DNA from: Desulfobacteraceae bacterium
GTDB taxonomy: Bacteria; Desulfobacterota; Desulfobacteria; Desulfobacterales; SURF-7
DNA length: 51,646 bases
NCBI GenBank assembly: GCA_003599865.1
Contig: QZKS01000058.1
Coordinates: forward strand, 1-51,646
Direction of reading: 5' to 3'
Shown: in pieces, positions 23,144-32,046 of the stretch
Position numbering within the stretch: the stretch's first letter is position 1
How the letters are laid out: each line of letters opens with the position of its first letter
Position numbers and translations under genes: made by a program
Notes under the pieces: generated by a model
Seen by the model: only the letters and a program-made list of their open reading frames with translations
Told to the model about the DNA's origin: nothing
Databases searched by the model: none

Positions 23144-24790
23144 ATGGAGAAGTTTTTGATAAAACAGAATAACAAACGTTTCAGGATGTTTGAAACCATA
23201 GATGACTCATTCTCGGAGAGCGCCGCATTAATATTTGCCGGGGTTTTTGTTTTTTTTCTTCTGCTTCTGACCTGGATAGATCAGCAGGGGGTTTTCAGGC
23301 TTGCCAGTGATGACTCATATATTTATCTCGGATATGTAAAACAGCTTCTCCGGAATGGTGATCTTTTCTCCTACAATGTCGGTGAAAAATCGGCAGGCAC
23401 GACAGGCCTGCTCTATTATTATCTTTTATCTTTGATTGCTTTTGTTTCTCACAGCCTGTTTGCTTCCGGAGTTATTGGAAACTTTCTGACAGCGGTTACT
23501 TATACAACGAACGCCGTATTGTTTCTGGTTTATGTTTTCCTTTTTGTCAGGATATGGAAAATGATGGGGGGCAGGATTGGACAATCCCGGATTTCATTCT
23601 CCGGGGTGCTGGTTTTTTCCATAACCCTGCTGGGTGTGCGATTTCTATGGGGATTTTTTTCCGGGCTGGAGAACTCCCTCACCACGTGCCTGATTCTTTG
23701 TATTTTCTATCTGTTTTTAAAACGGTCACACTGGTTGTCCATTTCGCTTTCTTCCGCTTGCCTTGTCACTACAAGACCGGATTTGATGCCCATCGGCGTT
23801 CTGATCGTGATCTGTGGCGGCTTATTTTCCTGCAATACACATCAACGTGAATCCTCTGTCAGGAAGCGATTATACTCAATTGTGTTTTCCGTTCTCTCAT
23901 TCGGTATTTTCGTGCTGATAGTGGTCTCTCCATGCTGGTATTTGACCGGGTCTCCTCTGCCAAGTTCTCTCGGAGCACGCGTTACCATACCGGCACTCCA
24001 AAATCCCGGGCTTTTGTTTCATAATATAAGGGATCTGATGTCGAATTTTACCTATCTGACCAATCCCTGGGTGGTGGGGAGCTTTATTTGTCTGATCATC
24101 GCTTTTGCCGTTCGAAAAACGAAGATGGGCGGAGTGCTTCTGGGCAGTGCTCTATTGTTGTTCAGCTTCTACATGATGAGAGGTATATTAAACCTTTATT
24201 ATACCGGTGTCCAAGACCGATATATCTCCTATACCTGGCCATTGTATGTTCTGATTGGCGCTCATGGAATCAGGGTGCTGCTGGGAAAAATCAACTCGAG
24301 CCCGCCTGCCCTTTATAGGAAAATGGCTTCGGCGGCATACCTTATGATTTCCATTTTTTTGACTTTCTATGGTTTTATGGACTTTCGCAGAGAGTTGAAT
24401 TCAGATATTAAAGAGATGAACCAGGTTGTGGTAACACCTTCTTTATGGATGGCGGAGAATTTCCCTCCCAATACGCGCGTAGCCATGGAGCCTGCAGGCG
24501 CCATTCGTGTATTTACGGATTTATACCTTATTGATAATTTAGGACTTACTACAAGCCATGTCTGGGAATATGTAAAGAAAAGGGCCAGAAAACAACATAT
24601 TTCAAATGATGCATATTATGAAGGGTTTTTAAAATACAATCGTGTTGAATATGTGTTTGATTATCCGCAGCGTTTACAGCCCCTGAGCAATAAAAAATTA
24701 TTTGCTCCGATCATATTCTGGGTGCCGGATCAGGTACGTTTTTCCGGAGGTACGATTGGTGTGTGTAGGGTTCGGCGCGAGTTGTTCTGA
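23144..24790 (+). CDS. GT-C-type membrane glycosyltransferase-like protein
   Basis: 548 aa, about eleven membrane helices from residue 30 to 425, then a soluble C-terminal part. The first external loop has the aspartate pair 'ASDDSYIYLGYVKQLLRNGD' followed by 'KSAGTTGLLYYYL', the layout of GT-C enzymes using polyprenyl-phosphate sugars. 'SGLENSLTTCLI' parallels 'SGTENGLYSLFL' in the protein at 9893, so the two are probably distant paralogues. Acceptor and sugar are unknown. The ribosome site is modest (GGAAGA). The stop lies 19 nt before the carboxylase start, suggesting co-transcription, though base composition is more AT-rich than that of its neighbour. Confidence 0.7.
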   Translation: MEKFLIKQNNKRFRMFETIDDSFSESAALIFAGVFVFFLLLLTWIDQQGVFRLASDDSYIYLGYVKQLLRNGDLFSYNVGEKSAGTTGLLYYYLLSLIAFVSHSLFASGVIGNFLTAVTYTTNAVLFLVYVFLFVRIWKMMGGRIGQSRISFSGVLVFSITLLGVRFLWGFFSGLENSLTTCLILCIFYLFLKRSHWLSISLSSACLVTTRPDLMPIGVLIVICGGLFSCNTHQRESSVRKRLYSIVFSVLSFGIFVLIVVSPCWYLTGSPLPSSLGARVTIPALQNPGLLFHNIRDLMSNFTYLTNPWVVGSFICLIIAFAVRKTKMGGVLLGSALLLFSFYMMRGILNLYYTGVQDRYISYTWPLYVLIGAHGIRVLLGKINSSPPALYRKMASAAYLMISIFLTFYGFMDFRRELNSDIKEMNQVVVTPSLWMAENFPPNTRVAMEPAGAIRVFTDLYLIDNLGLTTSHVWEYVKKRARKQHISNDAYYEGFLKYNRVEYVFDYPQRLQPLSNKKLFAPIIFWVPDQVRFSGGTIGVCRVRRELF

Positions 24791-24809
24791 AGCGGATCAG
24801 GGAGGAACC

Positions 24810-27800
24810 ATGCAGATCAGGAATTTGTTGATTGCCAACCGGGGCGAAATCGCCATCCGGATTATTCGTGCCGCCAATGAACTGGGAATGGGAACGGTGG
24901 CGGTCTGTTCTGCGGACGATACGGCATCTCTTCATACCAGGATGGCGGACAGGGTGATGGTGATGGAAAAAGAGGGTGTAGCCGCTTACCTGGACCCGGA
25001 CGGGATCATCCGGGCGGCCAGGGCCGGAGAATGCGATGCCGTTCATCCGGGGTACGGTTTTTTGAGTGAAGCAGCCTGGTTTGCCGAGCGTTGTGCTGCG
25101 GAAGGACTGGTATTTGTCGGACCGTCACCGGAGATGCTCGGCCTTTTCGGCGACAAGGTCCGATCCCGCGATCTGGCCCGCCGCTGCGGAATACCATTGC
25201 TGCCCGGAACCGAAAAGGCCGTCACACTGCAAGAGGCCATGGATTTTTTCAAGAAGCTCGGGCCTGACGGAGCAATCATGATCAAGTCTCTCTTCGGAGG
25301 CGGCGGGCGCGGGATGCGTCCGGTATATCATTTGGCGGAACTGGAAGAGGCTTATCATCGTTGCCGTTCCGAGGCGCTTGCGGCTTTCGGCAACGGCGAT
25401 CTGTTTGTGGAAAAGCTGATCCGTCGCCCCCGCCATGTTGAAATTCAGATTGTCGGTGATGGAAAAGAGGTGATCCATCTGGGAGATCGCGATTGTACCC
25501 TGCAGCGGCGCCATCAGAAATTGATGGAGGTCGCCCCTGCCTCATTCCTGTCTCCTTCTCTTCGCGAAAGGCTGGAGGAGGCATCTCTTGCCATGGCCCG
25601 GGAGGCGGGATACCGGAGTCTTTGCACTGTCGAGTTTCTCGTTGATCCGGAATTCGGAGAAGAAGACAGCTGGTTTTTCATGGAAGTCAATCCCCGGCTT
25701 CAGGTAGAGCACACCATCACGGAAGAATTGACCGGTGTGGATCTCGTAAAAGCCCAGTTGGAAATTGCCTGCGGAAAGTCCCTGGCGGATCTGGGCCTGA
25801 TGGATCGTGATTTGTATCAGAAAGGATATGCCCTTCAGGTTCGCATCAACATGGAGACCATGGACGGGAACGGGAATACCGCTCCTTCCGGAGGAACTCT
25901 GAGCGCGTATGAGATCCCGTCGGGAAAGGATGTCCGGGTCGACGGCTGCGGTTACAGCGGTTATACCGTGAATCCTGCTTTCGATTCTCTCCTGGCCAAG
26001 CTGATCGTTTACTCCGAATCCCCCCGATACGAAGATGTGGTGAAGAAGGCTTATCGCGCCTTATCCGAATTCAGGATGGAAGGCATGGAAACCAACATCC
26101 CGTTCCTGCAGAACCTGTTATGCCGTCCGGAAGTCATCCGCAATGATTTTCACACAAGGTTTATTGAGGAGCATGCTGTAGAACTTGCACAGCCGTCCTT
26201 TTGCCATCCGGGTTTCTGCGAGCCGTCTGTTTCTTCGGTTCCCCCTGTTGCGGACGATATTCCGGACGGCCCTGCGGGTCTTTTCCCGGTCCGGTCGGTC
26301 ATGCAGGGAAAAGTGGTGGAGATCTTCGTCCGTCATGGTGATGCCGTTACTGCCGGACAAAAGCTTGCCGTGATCGGAGCCATGAAAATGGAGCATGTGA
26401 TCTGTGCGGAAAAAAGCGGATATATCCATCGCATTCTGATTGGCGTAAATGACACGATCACAAAAGGCTCCCTTCTTTTTTTCATGGAAGAAGCAGAATT
26501 CGGTAAGTCCCTGGAGAGCAGTTCGGAACCGGTGGACCTGGATGCCGTCCGGCCGGATCTGGTCGAGCTCAGAGAGCGTCTTGCTTACACGCTGGATCGG
26601 AATCGACCGGATGTCGTGGAGCGAAGGCGAATCAAAAACCAGCGTACGGTGCGGGAAAATGTGGAAGATCTTTGCGATCCCGGCAGTTTTATCGAATACG
26701 GCGCACTGGTTGTCGCTGCCCAGCGCCGCCGCCGGAGCATGGATGACCTGATGCGGAAAACACCGGCTGACGGTTTGATCACGGGAGTCGGAACCATCAA
26801 CCGGGAATTCTTCGGCGATGAGAAAGCCCGATGCATGGTCATGGCATATGATTTTACCGTGCTGGCCGGAACGCAGGGCCTCATGAACCACAAAAAAATG
26901 GATCGGATGCTGGTTCTGGCCAATGAATGGAAGCTGCCGGTTGTTCTGTTTGCCGAAGGCGGGGGAGGCCGGCCCAGTGATACGGATATCGATATCGTAG
27001 CCGGCCTGGATCTGACCACCTTCAAACGGTTTGCCGCCTTGAGCGGAAATACGCCCCTTGTCGGAATCGTGGAGGGACGGTGCTTTGCCGGAAACGCCGT
27101 TCTTCTGGGCTGCTGTGATGTCATCATTGCCACACGGCAGTCCAATATCGGTATGGGCGGGCCTGCCATGATCGAAGGCGGCGGACTGGGTGTCGTGAAA
27201 CCGGATGATATCGGTCCCATCGATGTTCAGACCGGAAACGGGGTGGTGGATCTGGCTGTTGCGGATGAAAAAGAGGCGGTAGCATCCGCCAGACAGTATC
27301 TTTCCTATTTTCAGGGCCGCAGGGACAACTGGGAGGCTGCGGACCAGCGTCATCTCCGCCGGCTCATCCCGGAGAACCGCCTTCGGGTCTATGATGTGCG
27401 GAAAGTGATCCGGACACTGGCGGACACAGGATCTTTTCTGGAGCTGCGGTCCGGTTTCGGCCGGGGCATCATTACCGGACTGGTCCGGATCGAGGGTCAT
27501 CCCTTTGGACTGATGGCCAATGACAATGCCCATACGAGCGGGGCCATCCAGGCGGATGATTCGGACAAGGCCGCCCGTTTCATGCAGCTTTGCAATGCAC
27601 ACCGGCTGCCGATCATCTCCCTGTGCGACACACCGGGGTTCATGGTCGGTCCGGAAATTGAAAAGCAGGCTCAGGTGCGACATAGCTGCCGGTTGTTTGT
27701 GGCCGGGGCAAAGATAACCGTTCCCTGTTTTACGGTGGTGCTGCGGAAGGGGTATGGCCTCGGGGCCATGGCCATGGCGGCCGGAGGCTTTCATGAGGCG

Positions 27801-28100
27801 TTTTTTACGGCATCCTGGCCCACGGGTGAATTCGGCGGCATGGGACTTGAGGGGGCGGTCCGGCATGCCTTGAAAAAGGAGCTTGCGGCGATCAAGGATG
27901 AAACAGAACGGGAAGCCACCTTTCAGTTTTTTGTGAACGAGGCCTATGCCCGGGGAAAAGCCATCAACATGGCGTCCTATATGGAGATTGACGCGGTGAT
28001 CGATCCTGCGGAAACCCGTCAATGGCTTATGCGCGGGTTGAAATCCATTCCGGCATCCCGTATTCAGGACCGGTCCCGTCCGTTCCTGGATACCTGGTAG
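24810..28100 (+). CDS. Single-chain biotin-dependent acyl-CoA carboxylase
   Basis: 1096 aa. All three carboxylase functions are in one chain: biotin carboxylase (1-~455; 'NRGEIAIRIIRAANELGM', Gly-rich ATP loop 'SLFGGGGRGMR', active-site 'EVNPRLQVEHTITE'), biotin carrier (~485-560; 'VIGAMKMEHVI' with biotinyl Lys526), then carboxyltransferase beta/alpha halves (~600-1090; 'RRRSMDDLMRKTPADG', 'EGGGGRPSD', 'FMVGPEIEKQA'). It uses ATP and bicarbonate to carboxylate an acyl-CoA. BC-BCCP-CT on one polypeptide is the layout of the homo-oligomeric long-chain acyl-CoA carboxylase (LCC) group; acetyl-, propionyl- or longer acyl-CoA could be the substrate. Start ATG 24810 follows GGGAGGAA; the frame is open upstream but without similarity. 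Confidence 0.9.
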   Translation: MQIRNLLIANRGEIAIRIIRAANELGMGTVAVCSADDTASLHTRMADRVMVMEKEGVAAYLDPDGIIRAARAGECDAVHPGYGFLSEAAWFAERCAAEGLVFVGPSPEMLGLFGDKVRSRDLARRCGIPLLPGTEKAVTLQEAMDFFKKLGPDGAIMIKSLFGGGGRGMRPVYHLAELEEAYHRCRSEALAAFGNGDLFVEKLIRRPRHVEIQIVGDGKEVIHLGDRDCTLQRRHQKLMEVAPASFLSPSLRERLEEASLAMAREAGYRSLCTVEFLVDPEFGEEDSWFFMEVNPRLQVEHTITEELTGVDLVKAQLEIACGKSLADLGLMDRDLYQKGYALQVRINMETMDGNGNTAPSGGTLSAYEIPSGKDVRVDGCGYSGYTVNPAFDSLLAKLIVYSESPRYEDVVKKAYRALSEFRMEGMETNIPFLQNLLCRPEVIRNDFHTRFIEEHAVELAQPSFCHPGFCEPSVSSVPPVADDIPDGPAGLFPVRSVMQGKVVEIFVRHGDAVTAGQKLAVIGAMKMEHVICAEKSGYIHRILIGVNDTITKGSLLFFMEEAEFGKSLESSSEPVDLDAVRPDLVELRERLAYTLDRNRPDVVERRRIKNQRTVRENVEDLCDPGSFIEYGALVVAAQRRRRSMDDLMRKTPADGLITGVGTINREFFGDEKARCMVMAYDFTVLAGTQGLMNHKKMDRMLVLANEWKLPVVLFAEGGGGRPSDTDIDIVAGLDLTTFKRFAALSGNTPLVGIVEGRCFAGNAVLLGCCDVIIATRQSNIGMGGPAMIEGGGLGVVKPDDIGPIDVQTGNGVVDLAVADEKEAVASARQYLSYFQGRRDNWEAADQRHLRRLIPENRLRVYDVRKVIRTLADTGSFLELRSGFGRGIITGLVRIEGHPFGLMANDNAHTSGAIQADDSDKAARFMQLCNAHRLPIISLCDTPGFMVGPEIEKQAQVRHSCRLFVAGAKITVPCFTVVLRKGYGLGAMAMAAGGFHEAFFTASWPTGEFGGMGLEGAVRHALKKELAAIKDETEREATFQFFVNEAYARGKAINMASYMEIDAVIDPAETRQWLMRGLKSIPASRIQDRSRPFLDTW

Positions 28101-28138
28101 CTGCTTAATCCGGCGGAACAGGGACCGGATTTTTTCAA

Positions 28139-28978
28139 TTATCCCTGAAGCAGCTTCATGATCGTGCTGCTCTGCTCGTTTGTCTGTGCGGCAGCATAGG
28201 CCCTGGCCTGAGAGAGCCTTTTCAGCCGCGCAAGGTTGATGGATTCCTCCGCCAGATCCACATCCCGGATGGTCGATTCAGCGGACAGGATATTGATCCG
28301 GGTAGTTGACAGGCCGGATATGGTGGATGACAGCTGATTCCGGGTGGAACCGATTTCCGAACGGATGCTGCCGACCTCTTTCAGGGCGGCATCGGTTATT
28401 TCAACGGCGGCCTGCGCTCCTTCAGCGGTTAACACATTGATATCCGACAGACTCCCGAGTTCCGGGTCACCCAGCCGGCCGGATTCTGCGGAACCAATGG
28501 AAATGGTAACAGTCTCCCCGGCGTTTGCCCCGACCTGGAAGGACTGGTTCACAAAATCACCGGACAAGAGCTCCCGGCCGTTATAGGAGGTATTTCGGGC
28601 GATGGTATCCAGTTGTCCCAGTAATGTATCGATATCATTCTGGATCGCCATTACGGATTCCGCACCTTGACTTCCGTTTGCCGCCTGGACTGCTTTGGTC
28701 CGGATGGTCTGGATGATATTGGTGGATTCTTCCAGGGCGCCATCTGCAATCTGGGACAGGGACATGGCGTCATTGGCATTGATGATTGCCTGACCGATGC
28801 TGCGGGCCTGATTCCCCAGATGATCGGCAATGATCATCCCGGATGCGTCATCTGCCGCCTTGTTGATCCGGCTGCCGGTTGCGATTTTTTCCAGCGACGA
28901 TGCAAGGTCTTCCTGGGCATTCCGCAATTGATTTACGGTAAACAATCCACTTGTATTTGATTGAATGGTAAGTGCCAT
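28139..28978 (-). CDS. fliC: Flagellin
   Basis: 279 aa. The conserved N-terminal D0/D1 helix ('LRNAQEDLASSLEKIATGSR', 'INKAADDASGMIIADHL') and C-terminal D1/D0 helix ('STIRDVDLAEESINLARL', ending 'NEQSSTIMKLLQG') are complete. Between them is only a short D1 region and no large variable D2/D3, so this is a small flagellin. It is exported by the flagellar secretion system and forms the filament. GAGGAGGAG lies just before the ATG. It is the last gene of a leftward operon reading from the sigma28-type promoter at 30459. Serines and threonines in the central region (e.g. 'SGDFVNQSF') could accept the pseudaminic-type sugar made by the operon at 40 kb. Confidence 0.95.
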   Translation of the reverse strand: MALTIQSNTSGLFTVNQLRNAQEDLASSLEKIATGSRINKAADDASGMIIADHLGNQARSIGQAIINANDAMSLSQIADGALEESTNIIQTIRTKAVQAANGSQGAESVMAIQNDIDTLLGQLDTIARNTSYNGRELLSGDFVNQSFQVGANAGETVTISIGSAESGRLGDPELGSLSDINVLTAEGAQAAVEITDAALKEVGSIRSEIGSTRNQLSSTISGLSTTRINILSAESTIRDVDLAEESINLARLKRLSQARAYAAAQTNEQSSTIMKLLQG

Positions 28979-29007
28979 GACTCCTCCTCGGATACTGGGA
29001 CATGTTT

Positions 29008-29460
29008 TTATGGTTCCTGACTGGTTGCTTCCTGATACCGGTTCTGTGAAAGCTGCCGTTGAAAACGGGTTTGCTTTTGTCTCTGACCCTGCGTGAACGC
29101 AATGGCGTCCTGCTGCTGTTCCCGATGAAATTCGGTTTCCATTTGGCGTTCCTGCCTCTCGAAATCCGCCTTTGCTCTCATCTGGTTCCGTTTGAAATCC
29201 GCTTCCTCCTGCTGTTCTTTCCGTTTGAAATCCGCGGCCTCTCTTTGCCGGTCTCTTCTGAAATCGGCTTCCGCCGGCTGCCGGCTCCGGGATGAAAGGG
29301 AAACCGTATAGGGTTCTCCGGAACCACGGTTCCCTGCGTTATCGGCCGCGGATGAATTCCGTCCGGAAGATACGGTCTCATAAATTGCCCGGGCAGCACG
29401 CAGATTTCCTGTGGGTATGGTCAGCACACCAGTGGAGATCTGGATTCCGTTACGTTCCAT
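29008..29460 (-). CDS. Hendecad-repeat protein, unknown, flagellin operon
   Basis: 150 aa. Residues 65-141 are seven consecutive exact 11-residue repeats beginning ADF (65, 76, 87, 98), TEF (109), IAF (120) and TRF (131), e.g. ADFKRKEQQEE and ADFKRNQMRAK. An aromatic phenylalanine is fixed at position 3 of every unit and the rest is highly charged (K/R, E/Q). Eleven-residue periodicity suits an extended, slightly right-handed alpha-helical coiled coil. The first 60 residues are a separate polar region. No signal peptide. AGGAA lies 7 nt before the ATG. It lies between an 83-aa gene and flagellin, 29 nt upstream of the latter, so a role in flagellin or filament handling is suspected. Confidence 0.7.
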   Translation of the reverse strand: MERNGIQISTGVLTIPTGNLRAARAIYETVSSGRNSSAADNAGNRGSGEPYTVSLSSRSRQPAEADFRRDRQREAADFKRKEQQEEADFKRNQMRAKADFERQERQMETEFHREQQQDAIAFTQGQRQKQTRFQRQLSQNRYQEATSQEP

Positions 29461-29473
29461 GAAGATTTCCTGC

Positions 29474-29725
29474 CTATCCTCCGATTTCGCCGAAAGCGTT
29501 GTATGTTGCCGTCGGATTTTGCTGCTGCGGCAACCGGTTCAGGGAAGCCTGATCTTCCTCCTGCCTTGCCCTTGCTTCGGCCGAGAGTTCCACCTGAAAA
29601 GCCTCGTTTGCCGTCCGGTTTCCTGTCTGCTCCGTATTGTCCGGTCTGGTTTCCGGCTCCCGTCTGACCGGTTCCGGTCTGGTCAGTGTTTCGACAGCAG
29701 TCGGCTGTATATTATTGATTTCCAT
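29474..29725 (-). CDS. Small proline/glutamate-rich protein, flagellin operon
   Basis: 83 aa. ATG at 29725 chosen because AAGGAG lies ~7 nt upstream; the frame is open 10 codons further. The chain starts 'MEINNIQPTAVETLTRPEPV', is Arg/Glu/Pro-rich (disordered look), then 'AFQVELSAEARARQEED' and ends 'QQNPTATYNAFGEIGG'. The opening and the 'F.V.LS.EA' stretch resemble the N-terminal regions of other small proteins of the same operon, as in hook-length or filament-associated proteins, but no family is recognised. It starts 13 nt after the next gene's frame end and belongs to the sigma28 operon. Confidence 0.6.
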   Translation of the reverse strand: MEINNIQPTAVETLTRPEPVRREPETRPDNTEQTGNRTANEAFQVELSAEARARQEEDQASLNRLPQQQNPTATYNAFGEIGG

Positions 29726-29779
29726 ACGATTCTCCTTTGTCTGCCATTTTGGCAAAAACAGGTTTTTTTGAAACGATCA

Positions 29780-30382
29780 TTACGTTACCAGATCAACGGA
29801 TGAACCGATCCGATAATCATCATTGCCTTTTTCGTATGACATTGCTGCCGCAGAAGACAAAACATCCGCGCTTTCCCTGTTGTTCTGTTCTCCACTCCGG
29901 GCCTGCAGCAGCGATAATTCCATCAATGCCTCCGCTTTTATACGGTTTGCCATATTGGCGACCCTGCGGTCCTGATTGGACGGATTGCTGGGCGCCAGGG
30001 CAGCAGCCCGTATTTTATCCATTTTTTCAGCAGTCGCTTTCGGATCGCCCGGTATGGGCGAACTGTCGATGCTGACTTCTCCGGCAACGGCATAACGGTT
30101 TCCATCAGGCCCTTTTTGATATTGGAACCGGGCTCCTCCTCTGACATATCCTCCTCCGGCGCTGATATGGGCCAGTTCGTGGGAGTGGACGGATCTGTCT
30201 GCATGTTTAAGCTGTTCCAGCTTCTTTTGTTCCGGCTGTGAAAGTTCGCCGCTGATTTCAGCAGACGGGCCCCTTGCATGATCAGGCGCATCTGTTTTTG
30301 ATTTTCCCGTGTTACCGGATTCCGGGTTGCCATTTGCCTGCACTGGAATGGATCTCCGGTATACCGGTTTGATTATATTCAT
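29780..30382 (-). CDS. SprA-related putative metalloprotease
   Basis: 200 aa. The zinc-protease motif HELAH (His68-His72) lies in 'ADRSVHSHELAHISAGGGYV' and is followed by 'RGGARFQYQKGPDGNRYA', 'GEVSIDSSPIPGDPKATAEK' and 'IRAAALAPSNPSNQDRRVA', the full run of the SprA-related family. The family is frequent beside flagellar genes of Gram-negative bacteria, but its substrate is not established. ATG at 30382 is used; a TTG at 30433 in frame is a weaker choice, only about 17 nt after the expected transcription start. The N-terminal 45 residues are polar and proline-rich. First gene of the operon read from the sigma28-type promoter. Confidence 0.82.
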   Translation of the reverse strand: MNIIKPVYRRSIPVQANGNPESGNTGKSKTDAPDHARGPSAEISGELSQPEQKKLEQLKHADRSVHSHELAHISAGGGYVRGGARFQYQKGPDGNRYAVAGEVSIDSSPIPGDPKATAEKMDKIRAAALAPSNPSNQDRRVANMANRIKAEALMELSLLQARSGEQNNRESADVLSSAAAMSYEKGNDDYRIGSSVDLVT

Positions 30383-30458
30383 TTTATTGTTTATTGAAAC
30401 AGTTCCGTATTCCACAGCAGACGCTCCTTGCAAACCATGATATGTCTATCCGTTCATT

Positions 30459-30485
30459 ATATCGGACCTTCGGTCAAAAACTTTA
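30459..30485 (-). promoter_or_regulatory. Sigma28 (FliA)-type flagellar promoter
   Basis: Read leftward: TAAAGTTT (30485-30478), an 11-nt spacer, then TCCGATAT (30466-30459). The consensus is TAAAGTTT-N11-GCCGATAA, so the -35 is perfect and the -10 matches 6 of 8. It lies ~75 nt upstream of the SprA-like start and drives the leftward operon that ends with flagellin. Confidence 0.82.
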
Positions 30486-30638
30486 ATCAAAATGAAAAAA
30501 AAACTGAAAAAAATGAAATTCTGAAAAACAGTCTTGTTTTTCAGCAAAGGATTGCGTATGAAATACAATTAGATATAAAAAGCACAATCCTCTGCCGTAC
30601 AACACAGATGACGTTTCCAAATACAAGGAGATCTTTAC

Positions 30639-31724
30639 ATGAAATTGATGACCACCATTCTGTTGATCGTTCTTTTTTGGTTTCCCCTGCCGGGAGCGGC
30701 GGAAGTTGGTGAGTTTTCCGATGCCGCTGCGAATGAGAGTGTTGCAGAAGATTCGGTGGACGGCTCCATGGAGGAAGTTACCGCCGTTGAAGATACAGCG
30801 GACTCTGCGCAGGAGGAGGTTCCTGCCCCTGAAGAGTCGATGGATTCCGTTCAGGAGGAGGCCATTGCCGATGATGTAACGGATGCGGTCACAGAAGAGG
30901 AAGTGATTCCGGAAGATGTAACGGACCGGATACCGGAAGATCCGGCCATGACCGAAGAAGAATCCCCCGAAGGCAGGCCGTTCATCAGTGAAGGCTTCCC
31001 GGATGAAACCGGGAGCGGGGGCTTCCCGGAAGAGGCCATACCCGCAGAAAATGGAAAAGCAGCCGGTGCCGGTCCGGGTGGGACGGGCAATCAGGAAATA
31101 GAGAAGATGAACATCGAATATCGGCAATTGAGCGAAAAAAGGGGTACGCTGGAGCAGGAATTTCAGGACCTGGAAGCGGAGCGGAAAAAGCTGATCGCGG
31201 AAAAGGACGGTCTGAAGAAACAAGAGGAAATTCCGGACTACAACAAACGAACCGAGGTGTTGAACACCAGAATTAAACAATATGAGGAAAAATGGAATCA
31301 ATACAACACAGAGGTTCAGGGGTTCAATACCCGCGTAAAAAAGGATATCGAAAGGCGTATTGAAGCGGGCAATCAGGACAATATAGAAACCAATTATGAC
31401 GCCTTTGGCGTTCAGTATGATGAATCTCTTGAATTCAATGAATCGGGCCGATCTTTTGCCGTTGATGAAGAGGCTCCGCTGGATGATCAGCGTGCATCCA
31501 TCCTGAAGTATAAGGATAAAATCGCAAAAGAGTACGAGGAATTGATCCGGGAAAGAGAGGCCATCAATAAAGAGAAGAGTCTCGTCAAAACGACTGAAGA
31601 GGTTAAGGCCTTAAACAGAAGAACGGTTTCGCTGAATGAAAAGATCATCAAATATGGCGAACGGCGGGATTCATTTGATAAAGAGCTGAAAAAGCTTAAT
31701 GAAAAACTGGAAAAACAGAAATAA
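30639..31724 (+). CDS. Secreted acidic coiled-coil protein with internal duplication
   Basis: 361 aa. Signal peptide of ~21 residues ('MTTILLIVLFWFPLPGAA'). Residues ~25-115 are very acidic with loose EEV/EE.A.DDVT repeats and little order. The C-terminal half has two related coiled-coil units: about 140-215 ('EFQDLEAERKKLIAEKDGLK', then 'TRIKQYEEKWNQYNTEV') and 290-360 ('EYEELIREREAINKEKSLVK', then 'EKIIKYGERRDSFDKEL'). Likely a periplasmic or surface structural protein; no family recognised. AAGGAG lies ~8 nt upstream of the ATG. It stands alone between the flagellin operon (divergent) and the kinase cluster. Confidence 0.72.
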   Translation: MKLMTTILLIVLFWFPLPGAAEVGEFSDAAANESVAEDSVDGSMEEVTAVEDTADSAQEEVPAPEESMDSVQEEAIADDVTDAVTEEEVIPEDVTDRIPEDPAMTEEESPEGRPFISEGFPDETGSGGFPEEAIPAENGKAAGAGPGGTGNQEIEKMNIEYRQLSEKRGTLEQEFQDLEAERKKLIAEKDGLKKQEEIPDYNKRTEVLNTRIKQYEEKWNQYNTEVQGFNTRVKKDIERRIEAGNQDNIETNYDAFGVQYDESLEFNESGRSFAVDEEAPLDDQRASILKYKDKIAKEYEELIREREAINKEKSLVKTTEEVKALNRRTVSLNEKIIKYGERRDSFDKELKKLNEKLEKQK

Positions 31725-32046
31725 TAGTTGCACTCTTATTTTGATGAAGGCGAACATCACGGTCAGTTCGTCAGGTTGGGTTAAACGAGGGATAACCGCC
31801 ATTTCCCGCTGGTAAACAAGGCTTGTGTTTTGAGGTCTTTCTGGTATAATGGATGCAATATCCGTCGTACATCCGTAACAACCGGTATTCCTGAGAACCG
31901 TAATCGGTAAGCTGTAAAATACCCTGCAATACTATTGTATCGTGTGAAGATCGAGGTCCCGGCGGTTTCCTGAGCCTCCCGTCTTTTCACATCCGTAATG
32001 GTATCCTTATATCGCACTGCTTTGCATTTCCGGCAATCCCCTGAAC
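31725..32046. other. Non-coding stretch before the kinase cluster
   Basis: About 320 bp. A 78-codon frame on the other strand has no ribosome site or similarity and is not accepted. The promoter of the kinase genes is presumably here but no clear box pair was seen. Confidence 0.4.

Noticed and set aside
26118-28022. A 634-codon open frame on the minus strand within the carboxylase gene
   Set aside because: It is antisense to a well-matched carboxyltransferase region, has no ribosome site and a protein composition rich in H, R and P typical of shadow frames. The same applies to the 693-codon minus-strand frame at 32638-34719 and many shorter ones inside the kinases and pse genes.
31781-32017. 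78-codon minus-strand frame between the coiled-coil protein and the first kinase
   Set aside because: No ribosome site, no similarity, no conserved-looking segment; treated as non-coding.
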